A DNA stretch of 64,000 nucleotides from Streptacidiphilus jiangxiensis (lineage in GTDB: Bacteria > Actinomycetota > Actinomycetes > Streptomycetales > Streptomycetaceae), in assembly GCF_900109465.1 (NCBI RefSeq), contig NZ_FOAZ01000001.1:372001-436000 (forward strand), read 5' to 3'. The notes below the pieces were generated by a model that did no database searches, was not told the DNA's origin, and saw only the letters and a program-made list of their open reading frames with translations. This document shows positions 44,223 through 54,295 of this stretch, one piece after another. Every line of letters starts with the position of its first letter. Position 1 is the first letter of the stretch. The translations under genes and the position numbers were made by a program.

Positions 44223-45473
44223 ATGAGGAAGATGAGCGAGAGGCGCGCGCACACGCCGCGGGTCGGGGTTCCGCCGGAGAACAGTCGGCAGCTGCTCGTG
44301 AAGCTGTGCTGGATGCTGGTGTGGATGGTCTACCTGGCCTATCCGATCTCCGACCTCTTCGGGCGGCACAACGTCCCGAAGACCGTCTTCGGCTGGATCA
44401 TGCTCGCCGTCTTCCTCGGCTGCTACGTCTCGCTGATCATCCGGCGCCAGGTCTCCGGAACGGCGAACACGTGGGACCGCCGGCAGGGCGTCGCGCTCGC
44501 GGCGATGTACCTCGCCTCGATCGCCACCTCCGTGGTGTTGGACGCCAACTGGCTGGCCCTGTTCACGTACACAGCGGTCGCGACCGGCATCGTGCTGCCG
44601 CAGCGGATCGCGTCGGTGGGTGTGGTCGTGGTGGTCGCGACCCAGGTCGGCCTGGGCCTGGCGAGCGACATCGACCACACCGGACTGGCCGGGATGGCCC
44701 TCGGCGGTCTCCTCGGCGGGTTCGCCATGACGGGCCTGCAGCAGTTGGTCCGCACGATGGCCGAACTGCGTGAGGCCAGGCAGGCGGTGGCCGCACTCGC
44801 CGCCTCCGACGAACGGCTGCGCCTCGCCCGCGACCTTCACGACCTGCTCGGCCACTCGCTCTCACTGATCACGCTGAAAACCGAGCTCACAGCCCGTTTC
44901 ATGGACCAGGAGCGTTACGAGGAGGCGCGGTCCCAGGTCGACGACATCGAGAAGGTCTCCCGGCAGGCGCTGGTGGACGTCCGGGAGGCGATCGGCGGCT
45001 ACCGCCGCCCCAAGCTCGCCGTCGAGTTGGCCGCCGCGCGCACCGCGCTCAGCGCGGCGGACATCGCCATCGACGCGCCGCTCTCGCTCGCCGACCCGCG
45101 CCCGGGCCTCGGCGCGGAGGAGGAGGGCGCGCTCGGTTGGGCGCTGCGCGAGGGGATCACCAACGTGGTCCGCCACAGCGGCGCCACCCAGTGCCGGATC
45201 CGCCTGATCGAGGACCATGCGCCCGACGGCCGCCTCGGCCGGGTGCTGACGCTGGAGATCGCCGACAACGGCACCGGCGGCGGCAAGCAGGCCCGCCACG
45301 GCGTTCCCGGCAACGGCCTGACCGGCCTGTCCGAACGTCTGGCCCTCGCCGACGGCTCCCTCGACGCGGGGCCCGACTCCGGCAAGCACGGCTTCGTGCT
45401 GCGCGCGACGGTGCCCCTGCGCGCCGTGCAGACTCCCGTGCAACAGCCTGCGGCCGGTACCGTGCAGGAGTGA
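44223..45473 (+). CDS. Sensor histidine kinase, DesK/HisKA_3 type
   Basis: A 416-residue membrane kinase. The first about 150 residues contain five or six hydrophobic helices with very short loops, so signal sensing probably occurs in the membrane. The H-box RLARDLHDLLGHSLS carries the phospho-acceptor His at about 206. The ATPase motifs are GITNVVRHSGA (N box), IADNGTGGG (G1) and GNGLTGLSERL (G2). The stop overlaps the regulator's GTG (GTGA, 45470-45473). The layout ABC-permease-DesK-DesR is common in actinobacteria and Firmicutes for membrane or antibiotic stress. Confidence 0.94.
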   Translation: MRKMSERRAHTPRVGVPPENSRQLLVKLCWMLVWMVYLAYPISDLFGRHNVPKTVFGWIMLAVFLGCYVSLIIRRQVSGTANTWDRRQGVALAAMYLASIATSVVLDANWLALFTYTAVATGIVLPQRIASVGVVVVVATQVGLGLASDIDHTGLAGMALGGLLGGFAMTGLQQLVRTMAELREARQAVAALAASDERLRLARDLHDLLGHSLSLITLKTELTARFMDQERYEEARSQVDDIEKVSRQALVDVREAIGGYRRPKLAVELAAARTALSAADIAIDAPLSLADPRPGLGAEEEGALGWALREGITNVVRHSGATQCRIRLIEDHAPDGRLGRVLTLEIADNGTGGGKQARHGVPGNGLTGLSERLALADGSLDAGPDSGKHGFVLRATVPLRAVQTPVQQPAAGTVQE

Positions 45474-46075
45474 TCAGAGTTCTGCTGGCCGAGGATCAGG
45501 CCATGGTCCGCGAGGCGCTGGCCGCCTTGCTGGGCCTGGAGGGGGACATCGACGTCGTGGCACAGGTCGCCCGCGGCGACGAGGTGGTGGCCGCGGCCCA
45601 GGCGCACGAGGTCGAGGTCGCCCTGCTGGACATCGAGATGCCGGGCCTGACCGGCATCGAGGCGGCAGGACTGCTGCGGAAGGCTCGCCCGGGCACCAAG
45701 ATCGTGGTGCTGACCACCTTCGGCCGCCCCGGTTACCTGCGCCGCGCGATGGAGTCCGGCGCCGACGCCTTCCTGGTCAAGGACGCCCCCGCCTCCCAAC
45801 TCGCCGAGGCCGTCCGCCGCGTGCTGCGTGGCGAACGCGTCATCGACCCCACCCTGGCCGCGGCGGCCCTCGCGGAGGGCGCGAACCCGCTCACGTCGCG
45901 CGAGCGCGACGTCCTGGCAGCGGCGGCGGACGGCAGCGCCAACACCGACATCGGCAAGCGTCTCCACCTCTCCGAGGGCACCGTCCGCAACTACCTCTCC
46001 GCGGCGATCCAGAAGACAGGCGCCCGCAACCGCACCGAGGCGGTGCGCATCGCCATGGAGAAGGGCTGGCTGTAA
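45470..46075 (+). CDS. Response regulator, NarL/DesR type
   Basis: A 201-residue regulator. The receiver domain has AEDQ at the N-terminus, phospho-acceptor Asp54 (LLDIEMPG), Thr in VVLTTFG and Lys in FLVKDAP. The C-terminal LuxR-type helix-turn-helix is LTSRERDVLAAAADG ... EGTVRNYLSAAIQKT. GTG 45470 overlaps the kinase stop. It is the last gene of the operon and the likely ligand of the dyads at 42413-42443. Confidence 0.95.
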   Translation: MIRVLLAEDQAMVREALAALLGLEGDIDVVAQVARGDEVVAAAQAHEVEVALLDIEMPGLTGIEAAGLLRKARPGTKIVVLTTFGRPGYLRRAMESGADAFLVKDAPASQLAEAVRRVLRGERVIDPTLAAAALAEGANPLTSRERDVLAAAADGSANTDIGKRLHLSEGTVRNYLSAAIQKTGARNRTEAVRIAMEKGWL

Positions 46076-46124
46076 GCCCTTCGTCCAGTTCGCCCGCCCC
46101 TGAGGTGGCCGCCACTGGACGGAG

Positions 46125-46991
46125 TCAGTTCAGTCGGAACCTGGCCGCCTTCGCCTCCGCGCGGACGCGCTTCGCCGATTCCGGGTCGAAGGCGTCGAGG
46201 ATGGTCGCGTACTCCTCCATCTGCGCCGCGCCCTGCAGGAAGTGACCCGTCCTCACCAGCAGCTCCGCCCGTTCGAGGCGCAACTGCGCCGGGTGGCGGG
46301 GCAGGAGGAGCGACAGCTCCGTCGCCCAGAGCTGGGTGCGTGCGTGCTCGGGCCTCGCCGAGGCCCAGTTGCGGATGTTGGCCAGCGTCCGCAGGACGAC
46401 GTCCTGCGGCTCCGCGGGACGCAACAGGTCCGGGGTGAGGCGGTAACCCGCCTCGGCGACGAGCGCCGCGGCGTCCGCAGCGGAGAGGATCTGCCCGCCG
46501 CGGAAGGCGTCGACGAGGACGAACTCGCCCTCGGGGTCGCCGACCCCGACCACGAAGTGGCCCGGCAGGGCGACTCCGTACACGGGCAGGCCCACCATCC
46601 GGCCGACCGCGATCCAGACCGTGGAGACGGTGATCGGCAGTCCGCGTCCGCGGCGAAGCACCTGGTGCAGCAGCGAGGACTCCAGCCGCTGGTAGACGCC
46701 GGGGCCGCCGCGCAGATCCGCGGAGCCGGCCAGCGCGCCCGCCAGTACCGCGGCCGTCTCCGAAGCGGACCGCTCCGCCCCTCGGCCGCCCGGCGGCGAC
46801 TCCCGCAGGGCCGCGCGCACCACCGAAGCCAGACGCTCCAGGGCGCCCAGCGCGGGGGCGAGAGCCTCGTCGATGCCCCCGTTCTCGGCCTCCAGATCCA
46901 CCTCGAAGCCCATGAGCAGGCAGAGCATCGCGAGGTCCGGCCGTTCCTCGCGCGCCTCGGCGGCGAACCGCGCTCTGCTCTCCTCGCTCAC
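46125..46991 (-). CDS. SirB1-family transglutaminase-like/TPR protein
   Basis: A 288-residue protein of the SirB1 family: an N-terminal helical part, a transglutaminase-like core (GLPITVSTVWIAVGRMVGLPVYGVALPGHFVVG, so the Cys of active transglutaminases is Ser or absent) and a C-terminal helical repeat (AQLRLERAELLVRTGHF). The family's biochemical role is uncertain. GTG 46991 lies 8 nt from a -10-like TAGAAT (47005-47000) with no Shine-Dalgarno sequence, suggesting a leaderless transcript. A longer frame upstream is Arg-rich shadow. It is convergent with the response regulator across 49 bp, where an 8-bp inverted repeat (46082-46089/46114-46121) could terminate both. Confidence 0.87.
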   Translation of the reverse strand: MSEESRARFAAEAREERPDLAMLCLLMGFEVDLEAENGGIDEALAPALGALERLASVVRAALRESPPGGRGAERSASETAAVLAGALAGSADLRGGPGVYQRLESSLLHQVLRRGRGLPITVSTVWIAVGRMVGLPVYGVALPGHFVVGVGDPEGEFVLVDAFRGGQILSAADAAALVAEAGYRLTPDLLRPAEPQDVVLRTLANIRNWASARPEHARTQLWATELSLLLPRHPAQLRLERAELLVRTGHFLQGAAQMEEYATILDAFDPESAKRVRAEAKAARFRLN

Positions 46992-47062
46992 GGGCGAGGA
47001 TTCTATGCGCGGAGCGCCACCTGAACCTGCCTCAGGCGCGACCTGGCTGCCCGCGCCGCCTG

Positions 47063-48094
47063 TCAGTCGGCGAGTCGCGCGTAGGCGTAGCGGTAGGCGA
47101 CGTCGAAGCCCAACCGGTCGTAGAGCGCGCCGGCCGCCGTGTTGACCTCCTCGACCTGCAGGTAGGCGCCGCAGGCGCCCTCCTCGGCGGCGCGGGAGGC
47201 GAGCGTGGCCATGACGGCGCTCGCGAGACCGCGGCGACGCGCCTGCGGCGCCACCTCGATGGCCGCGAAGCCGGCCCAGGCTCCGTCCACCACGCAGCGC
47301 CCGATCGCGGCCGGACCGTCCGGCACGTCCGGCAGCGACACCGAGGCGAACCAGACCGAAGCTCCACTGTGCAGCAGCTCCCGTGCCGCCGCGGTCTTGA
47401 CCGCGTCCGCGCCGACCCGCTGGTAGCGCGCGAGCCAGGCCTCGTCGGCGACCCGGGCCAGCCGCACGTCCGCCGCAGGCGCGGAGACGGGCGCGGCCAG
47501 GCGCGCCAGTGGGGCCGTGCGGACGAACGTCCCGGCCTCCTGTGCGCCGCGCGTGGCCAACGCGGCCTCCAGTCCGGGCGTCGAGCCGGGCGAGGTGAGT
47601 TCGACGAAGGCGGGCAGCCCGCGCGCCGTGTACCAGGCCTGTACCCGGTCCAGTGCCTCGTCCAGGGGCAGCCCCGGATCCCCCAGCGTCTGCGTCGAGT
47701 TGCCGCGGCGGGTGAAGCCGGACGAGGCCCGCAGCACCCAACCGCCCAGCGCCTCCTGCTCCAGCGCGTTCCAGCCCCGGGCGGCGATCCGCTGCAGCTC
47801 GGCGGCGGTCGGCGGTTCCGGCGCGGCCAGCGAGCGGCGCAGCGGCGCCGGCGGCACCGGCTTGCCCGCCACCAGCTCCGCCACGGGCAGTTCCACCGCC
47901 TCCCCGGCGCGGTTCACGACGGTCAGCACGTCGGTGTCCGGATCCCAGGATGTGAGCACACCCAGCGTGTCGCCGAACTGGAGACGATCGTCGACAACTC
48001 CCACAACACGCCGTGTCATCACACGTCGTCCCAGGTCAGCGGGGGTGAGCCGGAATGCTGACCGGTCAACTGCGCCCGCTCGGGACGTGATCAT
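47063..48094 (-). CDS. GNAT acetyltransferase with N-terminal SH3-like domain
   Basis: A 343-residue acetyltransferase. Residues about 15-80 form a small beta-rich domain (VVGVVDDRLQFGDTLGVLTSW) as in Rv0428c-type enzymes. The C-terminal GNAT fold has the acetyl-CoA-binding pattern RRRGLASAVMATL and the closing NTAAGALYDRLGF. The substrate is unknown. ATG 48094 follows CGGAGGTAGGC. It is divergent from the ferredoxin gene and 72 bp upstream of the SirB1-like gene on the same strand. Confidence 0.88.
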   Translation of the reverse strand: MITSRAGAVDRSAFRLTPADLGRRVMTRRVVGVVDDRLQFGDTLGVLTSWDPDTDVLTVVNRAGEAVELPVAELVAGKPVPPAPLRRSLAAPEPPTAAELQRIAARGWNALEQEALGGWVLRASSGFTRRGNSTQTLGDPGLPLDEALDRVQAWYTARGLPAFVELTSPGSTPGLEAALATRGAQEAGTFVRTAPLARLAAPVSAPAADVRLARVADEAWLARYQRVGADAVKTAAARELLHSGASVWFASVSLPDVPDGPAAIGRCVVDGAWAGFAAIEVAPQARRRGLASAVMATLASRAAEEGACGAYLQVEEVNTAAGALYDRLGFDVAYRYAYARLAD

Positions 48095-48105
48095 GCCTAC
48101 CTCCG

Positions 48106-48135
48106 TTACATTCGATGCCCTCGACCGGCGATACT
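48106..48135 (+). promoter_or_regulatory. Candidate fdxA promoter
   Basis: TTACAT (48106-48111) and GATACT (48130-48135) are separated by 18 bp, a housekeeping-type layout. Transcription would begin about 60 nt before the ferredoxin GTG, which has AGGAGGAA at a normal distance. Function is inferred. Confidence 0.5.
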
Positions 48136-48201
48136 AGGGGCGGGCATCGACGACGCCGCGCTTCCCTTGCGCGATAGGCCCTTACTAGGAGGAATGACAG
48201 C

Positions 48202-48528
48202 GTGACCTACGTCATCGCGCAGCCTTGTGTCGACGTGAAGGACAAGGCGTGCATCGAAGAGTGCCCGGTCGACTGTATCTACGAGGGCCAGCGGTCCTTG
48301 TACATCCACCCGGACGAGTGCGTCGACTGCGGCGCCTGTGAGCCGGTCTGCCCGGTCGAGGCCATCTTCTACGAGGACGACACCCCGGAGGAGTGGAAGG
48401 ACTACTACAAGGCGAACGTCGACTTCTTCGACGACCTCGGTTCGCCCGGTGGTGCCTCCAAGCTCGGTGTGATCGAGAAGGACCACCCGTTCATCGCGGC
48501 CCTCCCGCCGCAGAACCAGGACCACTGA
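48202..48528 (+). CDS. fdxA: 7Fe ferredoxin
   Basis: A 108-residue ferredoxin carrying one [3Fe-4S] and one [4Fe-4S] cluster. Ligand cysteines: C9, C17, C21 and C25 in PCVDVKDKACIEECPVDC, then CVDCGACEPVCP. It serves as a soluble electron carrier, for example for cytochromes P450. GTG 48202 follows AGGAGGAATGACAGC. The dapC gene begins one base after its stop, so the two are cotranscribed, as in mycobacteria (fdxC-dapC). Confidence 0.96.
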   Translation: MTYVIAQPCVDVKDKACIEECPVDCIYEGQRSLYIHPDECVDCGACEPVCPVEAIFYEDDTPEEWKDYYKANVDFFDDLGSPGGASKLGVIEKDHPFIAALPPQNQDH

Positions 48529-48529
48529 G

Positions 48530-49672
48530 TTGACTCCGTCGCACGACAGCTCCGCCGCGCCGTCCCTCCTCGGAGGGGCGGCGCGCCGCGTCTCGGCCCT
48601 TCTTCCGCCGTTTCCGTGGGACCGCCTGGAGCCGTACAAGGCGATCGCCGCCGCGCACGCGGACGGCATCGTCGACCTCTCGGTCGGCACCCCCGTCGAC
48701 CCGGTCCCGCAGCTGGTCCAGGACGCGCTGGCCGCGGCCGCCGACAGCCCCGGCTACCCCACCGTGTGGGGCACGACGGAGCTGAAGGACGCGCTGGTCG
48801 GCTGGGTCGAGGGCCGCCTGGGCGCGCGCGGGATGACGCACCGCAACGTCCTGCCGGTCGTCGGCTCCAAGGAGCTGGTCGCCCTGCTGCCGTGGCAGCT
48901 GGGCGTGGGCCCCGGTGACCGCGTCGCCTTCCCGCGGCTGGCCTACCCCACCTACGAGGTGGGCGCACGGCTGGCGCGGGCCGAGTACGTGGTCTACGAC
49001 GACCCGACCGAGCTCGACCCCGAGGGCCTGCGGCTGCTCTGGCTCAACTCGCCCTCGAACCCGACGGGTCGGGTCCTGGGTGTCGACGAGCTGCGCCGGA
49101 TCGTCGCGTGGGCCCGCGAGCACGGGATCCTCGTGGTGAGCGACGAGTGCTACCTGGAGCTGGGCTGGGAGGCCGAGCCGGTCTCCGTCCTGCACCCGGA
49201 CGTCTGCGGCGACTCCGTCGCGGGCCTGCTCGCGGTGCACTCGCTCTCGAAGCGCTCGAACCTCGCGGGTTACCGCTCCGCGTTCGTCGCGGGCGATTCG
49301 GAGATCCTCGGCGAGCTGCTCGAACTGCGCAAGCACAGCGGGTTCATGGTCCCGGCCCCGGTCCAGGCGGCGACGGTCGCGGCGCTGGCCGACACGGCCC
49401 ACGTCACCGAGCAGCGCGAGCGCTACGCCGCCCGCCGCGAGGCCCTGCGGGCGGCGCTGACCGCGGCGGGGTTCCGCATCGAGCACAGCGAGGCCAGCCT
49501 CTACCTGTGGGCCACCCGCGACGAGCCCTGCTGGGACACCATCGCGGACCTGGCCAAGCTGGGCATCCTGGTCGCCCCGGGCGAGTTCTACGGCACGGCC
49601 GGCGCGAACTTCGTCCGCGTCGCCTTCACGGCCACGGACGAACGCGTCGCCGCGGCGGTCGCCCGCCTCTGA
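48530..49672 (+). CDS. dapC: Succinyldiaminopimelate transaminase
   Basis: A 380-residue fold-type I PLP aminotransferase. It converts N-succinyl-2-amino-6-ketopimelate to N-succinyl-LL-diaminopimelate in the lysine/peptidoglycan DAP pathway. Motifs: substrate-binding NSPSNPTGRV, the PLP lysine in SLSKRSNLAGYR, and the terminal region EFYGTAGANFVRVAF. It starts with TTG 48530 one base after fdxA stops. The following DAP gene dapE lies 2.5 kb downstream. Aminotransferase family is certain; DapC activity is inferred from the fdxA linkage. Confidence 0.93.
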   Translation: MTPSHDSSAAPSLLGGAARRVSALLPPFPWDRLEPYKAIAAAHADGIVDLSVGTPVDPVPQLVQDALAAAADSPGYPTVWGTTELKDALVGWVEGRLGARGMTHRNVLPVVGSKELVALLPWQLGVGPGDRVAFPRLAYPTYEVGARLARAEYVVYDDPTELDPEGLRLLWLNSPSNPTGRVLGVDELRRIVAWAREHGILVVSDECYLELGWEAEPVSVLHPDVCGDSVAGLLAVHSLSKRSNLAGYRSAFVAGDSEILGELLELRKHSGFMVPAPVQAATVAALADTAHVTEQRERYAARREALRAALTAAGFRIEHSEASLYLWATRDEPCWDTIADLAKLGILVAPGEFYGTAGANFVRVAFTATDERVAAAVARL

Positions 49673-49768
49673 CCCACCACGACGTCCGCCCTCGGCCCCT
49701 CACGGGGGACGAGGGCGGACGTTCCGCTTCGCTCCCTCACGGCCGCGCGGCGGTCAGTTGCAGCACCT

Positions 49769-49949
49769 CAGGGGCGCGAGGCCCTGCCGATTTGCGGCTC
49801 CGCCGCGTGGGCACGACAAGCCACCGTGTGCGGCGTGTCGCCGAGCGAGCAGGGCCATCCTCCCCCGGCCTTCGGCCGGGGGTACCCCCACGGGTGGTTG
49901 CTCGCGCCCACGCGGCGGAGCCGCAAGTCAGCAGAGCCGCGCGCCCCTG
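49769..49949. repeat. Intergenic nested inverted repeat C between convergent genes
   Basis: Three nested perfect inverted repeats: outer 10-bp arms 49769-49778 and 49940-49949 (CAGGGGCGCG), middle 20-bp arms 49793-49812 and 49906-49925, and a central hairpin CCCCCGGCC-TTC-GGCCGGGGG (49862-49882). The remaining sequence (ACAAGCCACC, GGTGGTTGCTCGCG) relates to repeats A and D. The whole 295-bp gap between dapC and the next gene is filled by it. Confidence 0.85.
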
Positions 49950-49967
49950 GGAGGGAGCGGTGCAGCG

Positions 49968-50714
49968 TTACAGCGGGAGGCCGTTGACCGGGAGGCCGCC
50001 GAGGGGGAGGCCGCTCAGGCCGGGGACGGCGCCGGTGACGCCGGAGAGCGGGTTCTGGCCGGCGCCGCCGAGGGAGGGGAGGCCGCCGAGGCGCTCGGAG
50101 GGCATCGCCGCGCTGCGGGTCGCGCCGCCCAGGGCGCCGCCCGCGGCGCCCAGCGGGAGGCTGTTGACGGCCGGCAGGCCGTTCAGCGGGAGGGCGCTCA
50201 GCGGGCTGGACGGGGCCTGCTGCGGCGCGGCCGCCGGAGCCGCGGCGGGGGCGTCGGCCGGGGCCGCAGCCGCGGGCGCAGCCATCGTGTCGCCGGCCGT
50301 CGTGCCGCTGGCCGCCGCGGAAGCGGGCATGCTGCGGGCCACACCGGCGTTGTGGGCGACACCGACCGCCTGCGACGCGGTGCCGAGCAGCCCCATCACC
50401 GACGAGCCCATCGAGCGGTTGGCGACCGGGACCGCCTGCGCGGCCGTGTGACCCGCCGCGTCGGCGACGACCGGCACGCCGTTGCTCGCGGCCTCGCCGA
50501 CTCCGGAGCCGGCCAGCTCACCGGTCTGGTGCGCGGTGCTCTCCAGCGAGCCCCCGAGGTCGGGAGCCGAGTTGAGCTGGCTGAGCCCACCCAGGTCAGG
50601 CACCGCCGGCAGCGCGGGGGCGGCCATAGCCGTGCCCGCCGCGACCGCCGGGACCGCACCGGCGGCGACAATGACCGCGGCCTGGACGATCCGGCGCGAG
50701 ATGGGGAGAGACAT
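49968..50714 (-). CDS. Secreted Ala/Pro/Gly-rich protein
   Basis: A 248-residue protein, function not recognised. A Sec-type signal peptide (RRIVQAAVIVAAGAVPAVAAGTAMA, cleavage near residue 31) is followed by a polypeptide very rich in Ala, Pro, Gly and Ser with no cysteine. The C-terminus has short repeats: SALPLNGLPAVNSLPLG, LSGLPLGGLPVNGLPL. Such streptomycete proteins are probably exposed or wall-associated. ATG 50714 has AAGGAG 7 nt upstream. Codon use is similar to its neighbours. Confidence 0.78.
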   Translation of the reverse strand: MSLPISRRIVQAAVIVAAGAVPAVAAGTAMAAPALPAVPDLGGLSQLNSAPDLGGSLESTAHQTGELAGSGVGEAASNGVPVVADAAGHTAAQAVPVANRSMGSSVMGLLGTASQAVGVAHNAGVARSMPASAAASGTTAGDTMAAPAAAAPADAPAAAPAAAPQQAPSSPLSALPLNGLPAVNSLPLGAAGGALGGATRSAAMPSERLGGLPSLGGAGQNPLSGVTGAVPGLSGLPLGGLPVNGLPL

Positions 50715-51035
50715 GGTGCTCCTTGAGATGGGACGACAGAACCCGTCCGCCGGGCGGACGTGGTGATTACCGCCGCAGGAGCAAGAAGGTTGCGGTGCCG
50801 CTGGGTAAAGAGTTCGCCAAGCAGACCAGTCTTTTGTCCGGTTGTGTCCGCTATGTCGACTGGGCCCGGCGTCGGCGGGGAAAGGTTTCTTCGCTGACTC
50901 ACCAAGGGTTCGCGCAGGTGGAGCGAGAAATTTCGGCCGTCTCGACCCGAATGGCCGCATTCGTCAACCCCAGGCGGTTTCGTTCACCCCCGAGGGAGCA
51001 CCCAGGAGTGGCCGAGGTTGCCGTCGGCCCTGCCG
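50715..51035. other. Non-coding region between the secreted Ala-rich protein and lysozyme-like genes
   Basis: No gene is supported in these 321 bp. Read toward the downstream gene (minus strand), TTGACG near 50972 is a -35 candidate without a good -10. A 7-bp hairpin CGTCCGC-CGG-GCGGACG (50744-50760) sits in the leader about 30 nt before the start codon. I looked for a c-di-AMP-type riboswitch, common before wall-hydrolase genes, and could not recognise one. Confidence 0.4.
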
Positions 51036-52037
51036 TCAGGCGACGGTGATCCGCAGTCCGCCGGAGGAGTCGGACGCGTCCTGGGCGCTCGCCGTGCCCG
51101 GCGACGCGGAGCTCGTGGAGACCCAGCCCTTGCCCGAGTCCGCGCTGGTCCACATCTTCCCGGCGTACTCGACGGCCGTGATGTGCAGGGTCTTGGCGTG
51201 CGCGACCGACCACTGCGCCACCGCCCAACCGCGCTCCGTCCGGTACGCGGTGCCGTGCACCGTCACCGCCAGTCGCTGCTGCGGCGCCGCGCCGGGGGAG
51301 GAGGAAGCGGAGTCGGAGCTCGCCACCGAGCCGAGTGCGGAGGAGGAGACGGCCCGGCCGAAGTCCTTCCTCAGCTCCGCCTGGAGCGTCGTGGCGCCGT
51401 TGCCGGAGGGGGAGGTGCCGACGCCGTCGACCGTGCAGTTCAGGGCCGAGGGCACGCGGCCGGTCAGCGCGCCGGACAGCGTGGTCGCGTCCGCCTCGTG
51501 CTGGGCGTAGGCGTCGGGGAAGCCGCTGTGCTGGACGTCCTGCGCGGCCTCGGTCAGCGGCAGTTGGGCGTAGCCGGGGATGGCCACCAGCCGGTCGAGG
51601 AACTTGTTGGTCGCGTAGACCGGGTCGGCGATCTGCTCCGGGGTGCCCCAGCCCTGCGAGGGACGCTGCTGGAACAGGCCGATCGAGTCGCGGTCGCCAC
51701 CGCTGAGGTTGGTCAGCCGGGACTCCTGCATCGCGGTGGCGATGGAGATGGTCACCGCCCGCTCGGGCAGGTTGCGGGAGGTCGCGACGGCGGCGATGGT
51801 GCTGGCGTTCTGCATCTGGTCCAGGCTGAGCTGGACGATGCCGTCCGGGGTGTCGGCCTCGCAGCCCTCGGCGATCGGGCCGGGCAGCAGGTTGCGCCCC
51901 TTGCCGATCAGCACGGCCACCACGACCACGGCCGCCACCAGGAGGACCACGAAGGGAAGACAGGCGGCCAGGCGACGTCGACGGCGTCGCGGCGTCGGGA
52001 CGTCGTCGCCCGCGCCCATCATCTCGCTGAGACTCAC
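51036..52037 (-). CDS. Membrane-anchored lysozyme-like (transglycosylase-fold) protein
   Basis: A 333-residue protein. Six arginines (about 17-22) precede a transmembrane helix (about 23-46, [19 protein letters not shown]). The extracytoplasmic part (about 70-200) resembles the lysozyme-like fold: [37 protein letters not shown], with Glu in MQES as the possible catalytic acid. A Ser-rich low-complexity stretch and a small C-terminal beta domain follow. It may cleave or bind peptidoglycan. GTG 52037 is selected (AGAGGAC upstream); an earlier opening at 52094 adds a Cys/Trp-rich stretch with no merit. Confidence 0.83.
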   Translation of the reverse strand: MSLSEMMGAGDDVPTPRRRRRRLAACLPFVVLLVAAVVVVAVLIGKGRNLLPGPIAEGCEADTPDGIVQLSLDQMQNASTIAAVATSRNLPERAVTISIATAMQESRLTNLSGGDRDSIGLFQQRPSQGWGTPEQIADPVYATNKFLDRLVAIPGYAQLPLTEAAQDVQHSGFPDAYAQHEADATTLSGALTGRVPSALNCTVDGVGTSPSGNGATTLQAELRKDFGRAVSSSALGSVASSDSASSSPGAAPQQRLAVTVHGTAYRTERGWAVAQWSVAHAKTLHITAVEYAGKMWTSADSGKGWVSTSSASPGTASAQDASDSSGGLRITVA

Positions 52038-52237
52038 CCGGTGTCCTCTCTCCGGCAGCGCCCACCTCGCTGCGCACCACTCCGGTCGGCACATTCGGCC
52101 AGGTCCGGCCGAGTGGTCACCCTACCCACTGGGACGGCCCGGCCGGGACTACGGTTCGCCTGCGTACCTGTGACCCGTGCCGCGCTCCGGTCGACGCTGA
52201 GGCGGACCTGAGGGAATCCCACGTAGGCTGGATGTTC

Positions 52238-53335
52238 ATGAGCCGTCCTGATGCCCCCGCCGCCGAGTCCGCCGTCCCCGAGCTGGACCTGAGCACGACG
52301 GGCGGGCAGTTGACCGCCCGCCTGGTCGACATCCCGTCCGTGAGTGGTTCGGAGCAGGTGATCGCCGACGCCGTCGAGGTGGCGCTGCGCAAGCTGCCGC
52401 ACCTGACCGTGGAGCGCGACGGCAACGCGGTGATCGCCCGCACCAACCTGGGCCGCGCCGAGCGCGTGGTGCTGGCCGGGCACCTGGACACGGTGCCGAT
52501 CGCCGACAATCTGCCCTCCCACGTGGAGGGCGATCTGCTGTACGGGTGCGGCACGTCCGACATGAAGTCGGGCGTCGCGGTCCAGCTGCGCATCGCGGCG
52601 ACGGTGCCGGAGCCCAACCGGGACATCACCTTCGTCTTCTACGACTGCGAGGAGGTCGAGGCGCGCCGCAACGGTCTCGGCCGGCTGGCCAAGCACCACC
52701 CGGACTGGCTGGCGGCCGACTTCGCGGTGCTGCTGGAGGGCACCAACGCGCAGGTCGAGGGCGGTTGCCAGGGCACCCTGCGCGCCGAGATCCGCACCAC
52801 CGGCCAGCGTGCGCACTCCGCCCGCGCCTGGCTCGGCGACAACGCGATCCACAAGGCCGCGCCGATCCTCGAGCGCCTGGCCGCCTACGAGGCGGAGCGT
52901 CCGGTGATCGACGGCCTGGAGTACCACGAGGGCCTCAACGCCGTCCGCATCGAGGGCGGCGTCGCCAACAACGTGATCCCGGACGAGTGCCTGGTCGTGG
53001 TGAACTTCCGCTACGCCCCGAACCGCAGTCCGGAGCAGGCCGAGGCGCACGTGCGCGAGGTCTTCGACGGGTTCGACGTCGTCGTCACCGACTTCGCCGC
53101 CGGTGCGCTGCCGGGGCTGTCCCAGCCGGCCGCCGCCGCGTTCGTCGAGGCCACCTCGACCACCCCGACGGCCAAGTTCGGCTGGACCGACGTCGCGCGC
53201 TTCTCCGCGCTCGGCATCCCGGCCGTGAACTTCGGCCCCGGCGACCCGAACTACGCGCACAAGCGGGACGAGCACTGCTCGCTGTCGGCGATCGAGGAGA
53301 CCGAGAAGCGCCTGCGGGCCTGGCTCCAGTCCTGA
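52238..53335 (+). CDS. dapE: Succinyl-diaminopimelate desuccinylase
   Basis: A 365-residue zinc amidohydrolase of the M20 family. It converts N-succinyl-LL-DAP to LL-DAP and succinate. Metal-binding motifs: [13 protein letters not shown] (His, Asp), GTSDMKSG (bridging Asp), CEEVEA (Glu catalytic base) and the late HKRDEHCS (His). Start: ATG 52232 and 52238 are both possible. A TAGGCT hexamer (52224-52229) is 8 nt before 52238 and no Shine-Dalgarno sequence is present, so I prefer 52238 as leaderless. Gene order dapE-LOG-folP2 is shared with mycobacteria. Confidence 0.95.
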   Translation: MSRPDAPAAESAVPELDLSTTGGQLTARLVDIPSVSGSEQVIADAVEVALRKLPHLTVERDGNAVIARTNLGRAERVVLAGHLDTVPIADNLPSHVEGDLLYGCGTSDMKSGVAVQLRIAATVPEPNRDITFVFYDCEEVEARRNGLGRLAKHHPDWLAADFAVLLEGTNAQVEGGCQGTLRAEIRTTGQRAHSARAWLGDNAIHKAAPILERLAAYEAERPVIDGLEYHEGLNAVRIEGGVANNVIPDECLVVVNFRYAPNRSPEQAEAHVREVFDGFDVVVTDFAAGALPGLSQPAAAAFVEATSTTPTAKFGWTDVARFSALGIPAVNFGPGDPNYAHKRDEHCSLSAIEETEKRLRAWLQS

Positions 53336-53464
53336 CACGGCCTGACTCGGTCCTGACGCGCTCCTGGCGCGGGAGCCGCGCGGTCCCGCACAGTTCCGAC
53401 CGGTCCTGAAACCGCCTTCTGACATACCTCCGTTCGTCGATTGATCGTCGTACGCTGCGGAGGT

Positions 53465-54283
<819 letters not shown>

Positions 54284-54295
54284 TCCGCCCGTTCG

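Noticed and set aside
50715-51035. Possible c-di-AMP riboswitch before a secreted-protein gene
   Set aside because: Wall-hydrolase genes often have one, but I could not match the conserved elements in this leader.
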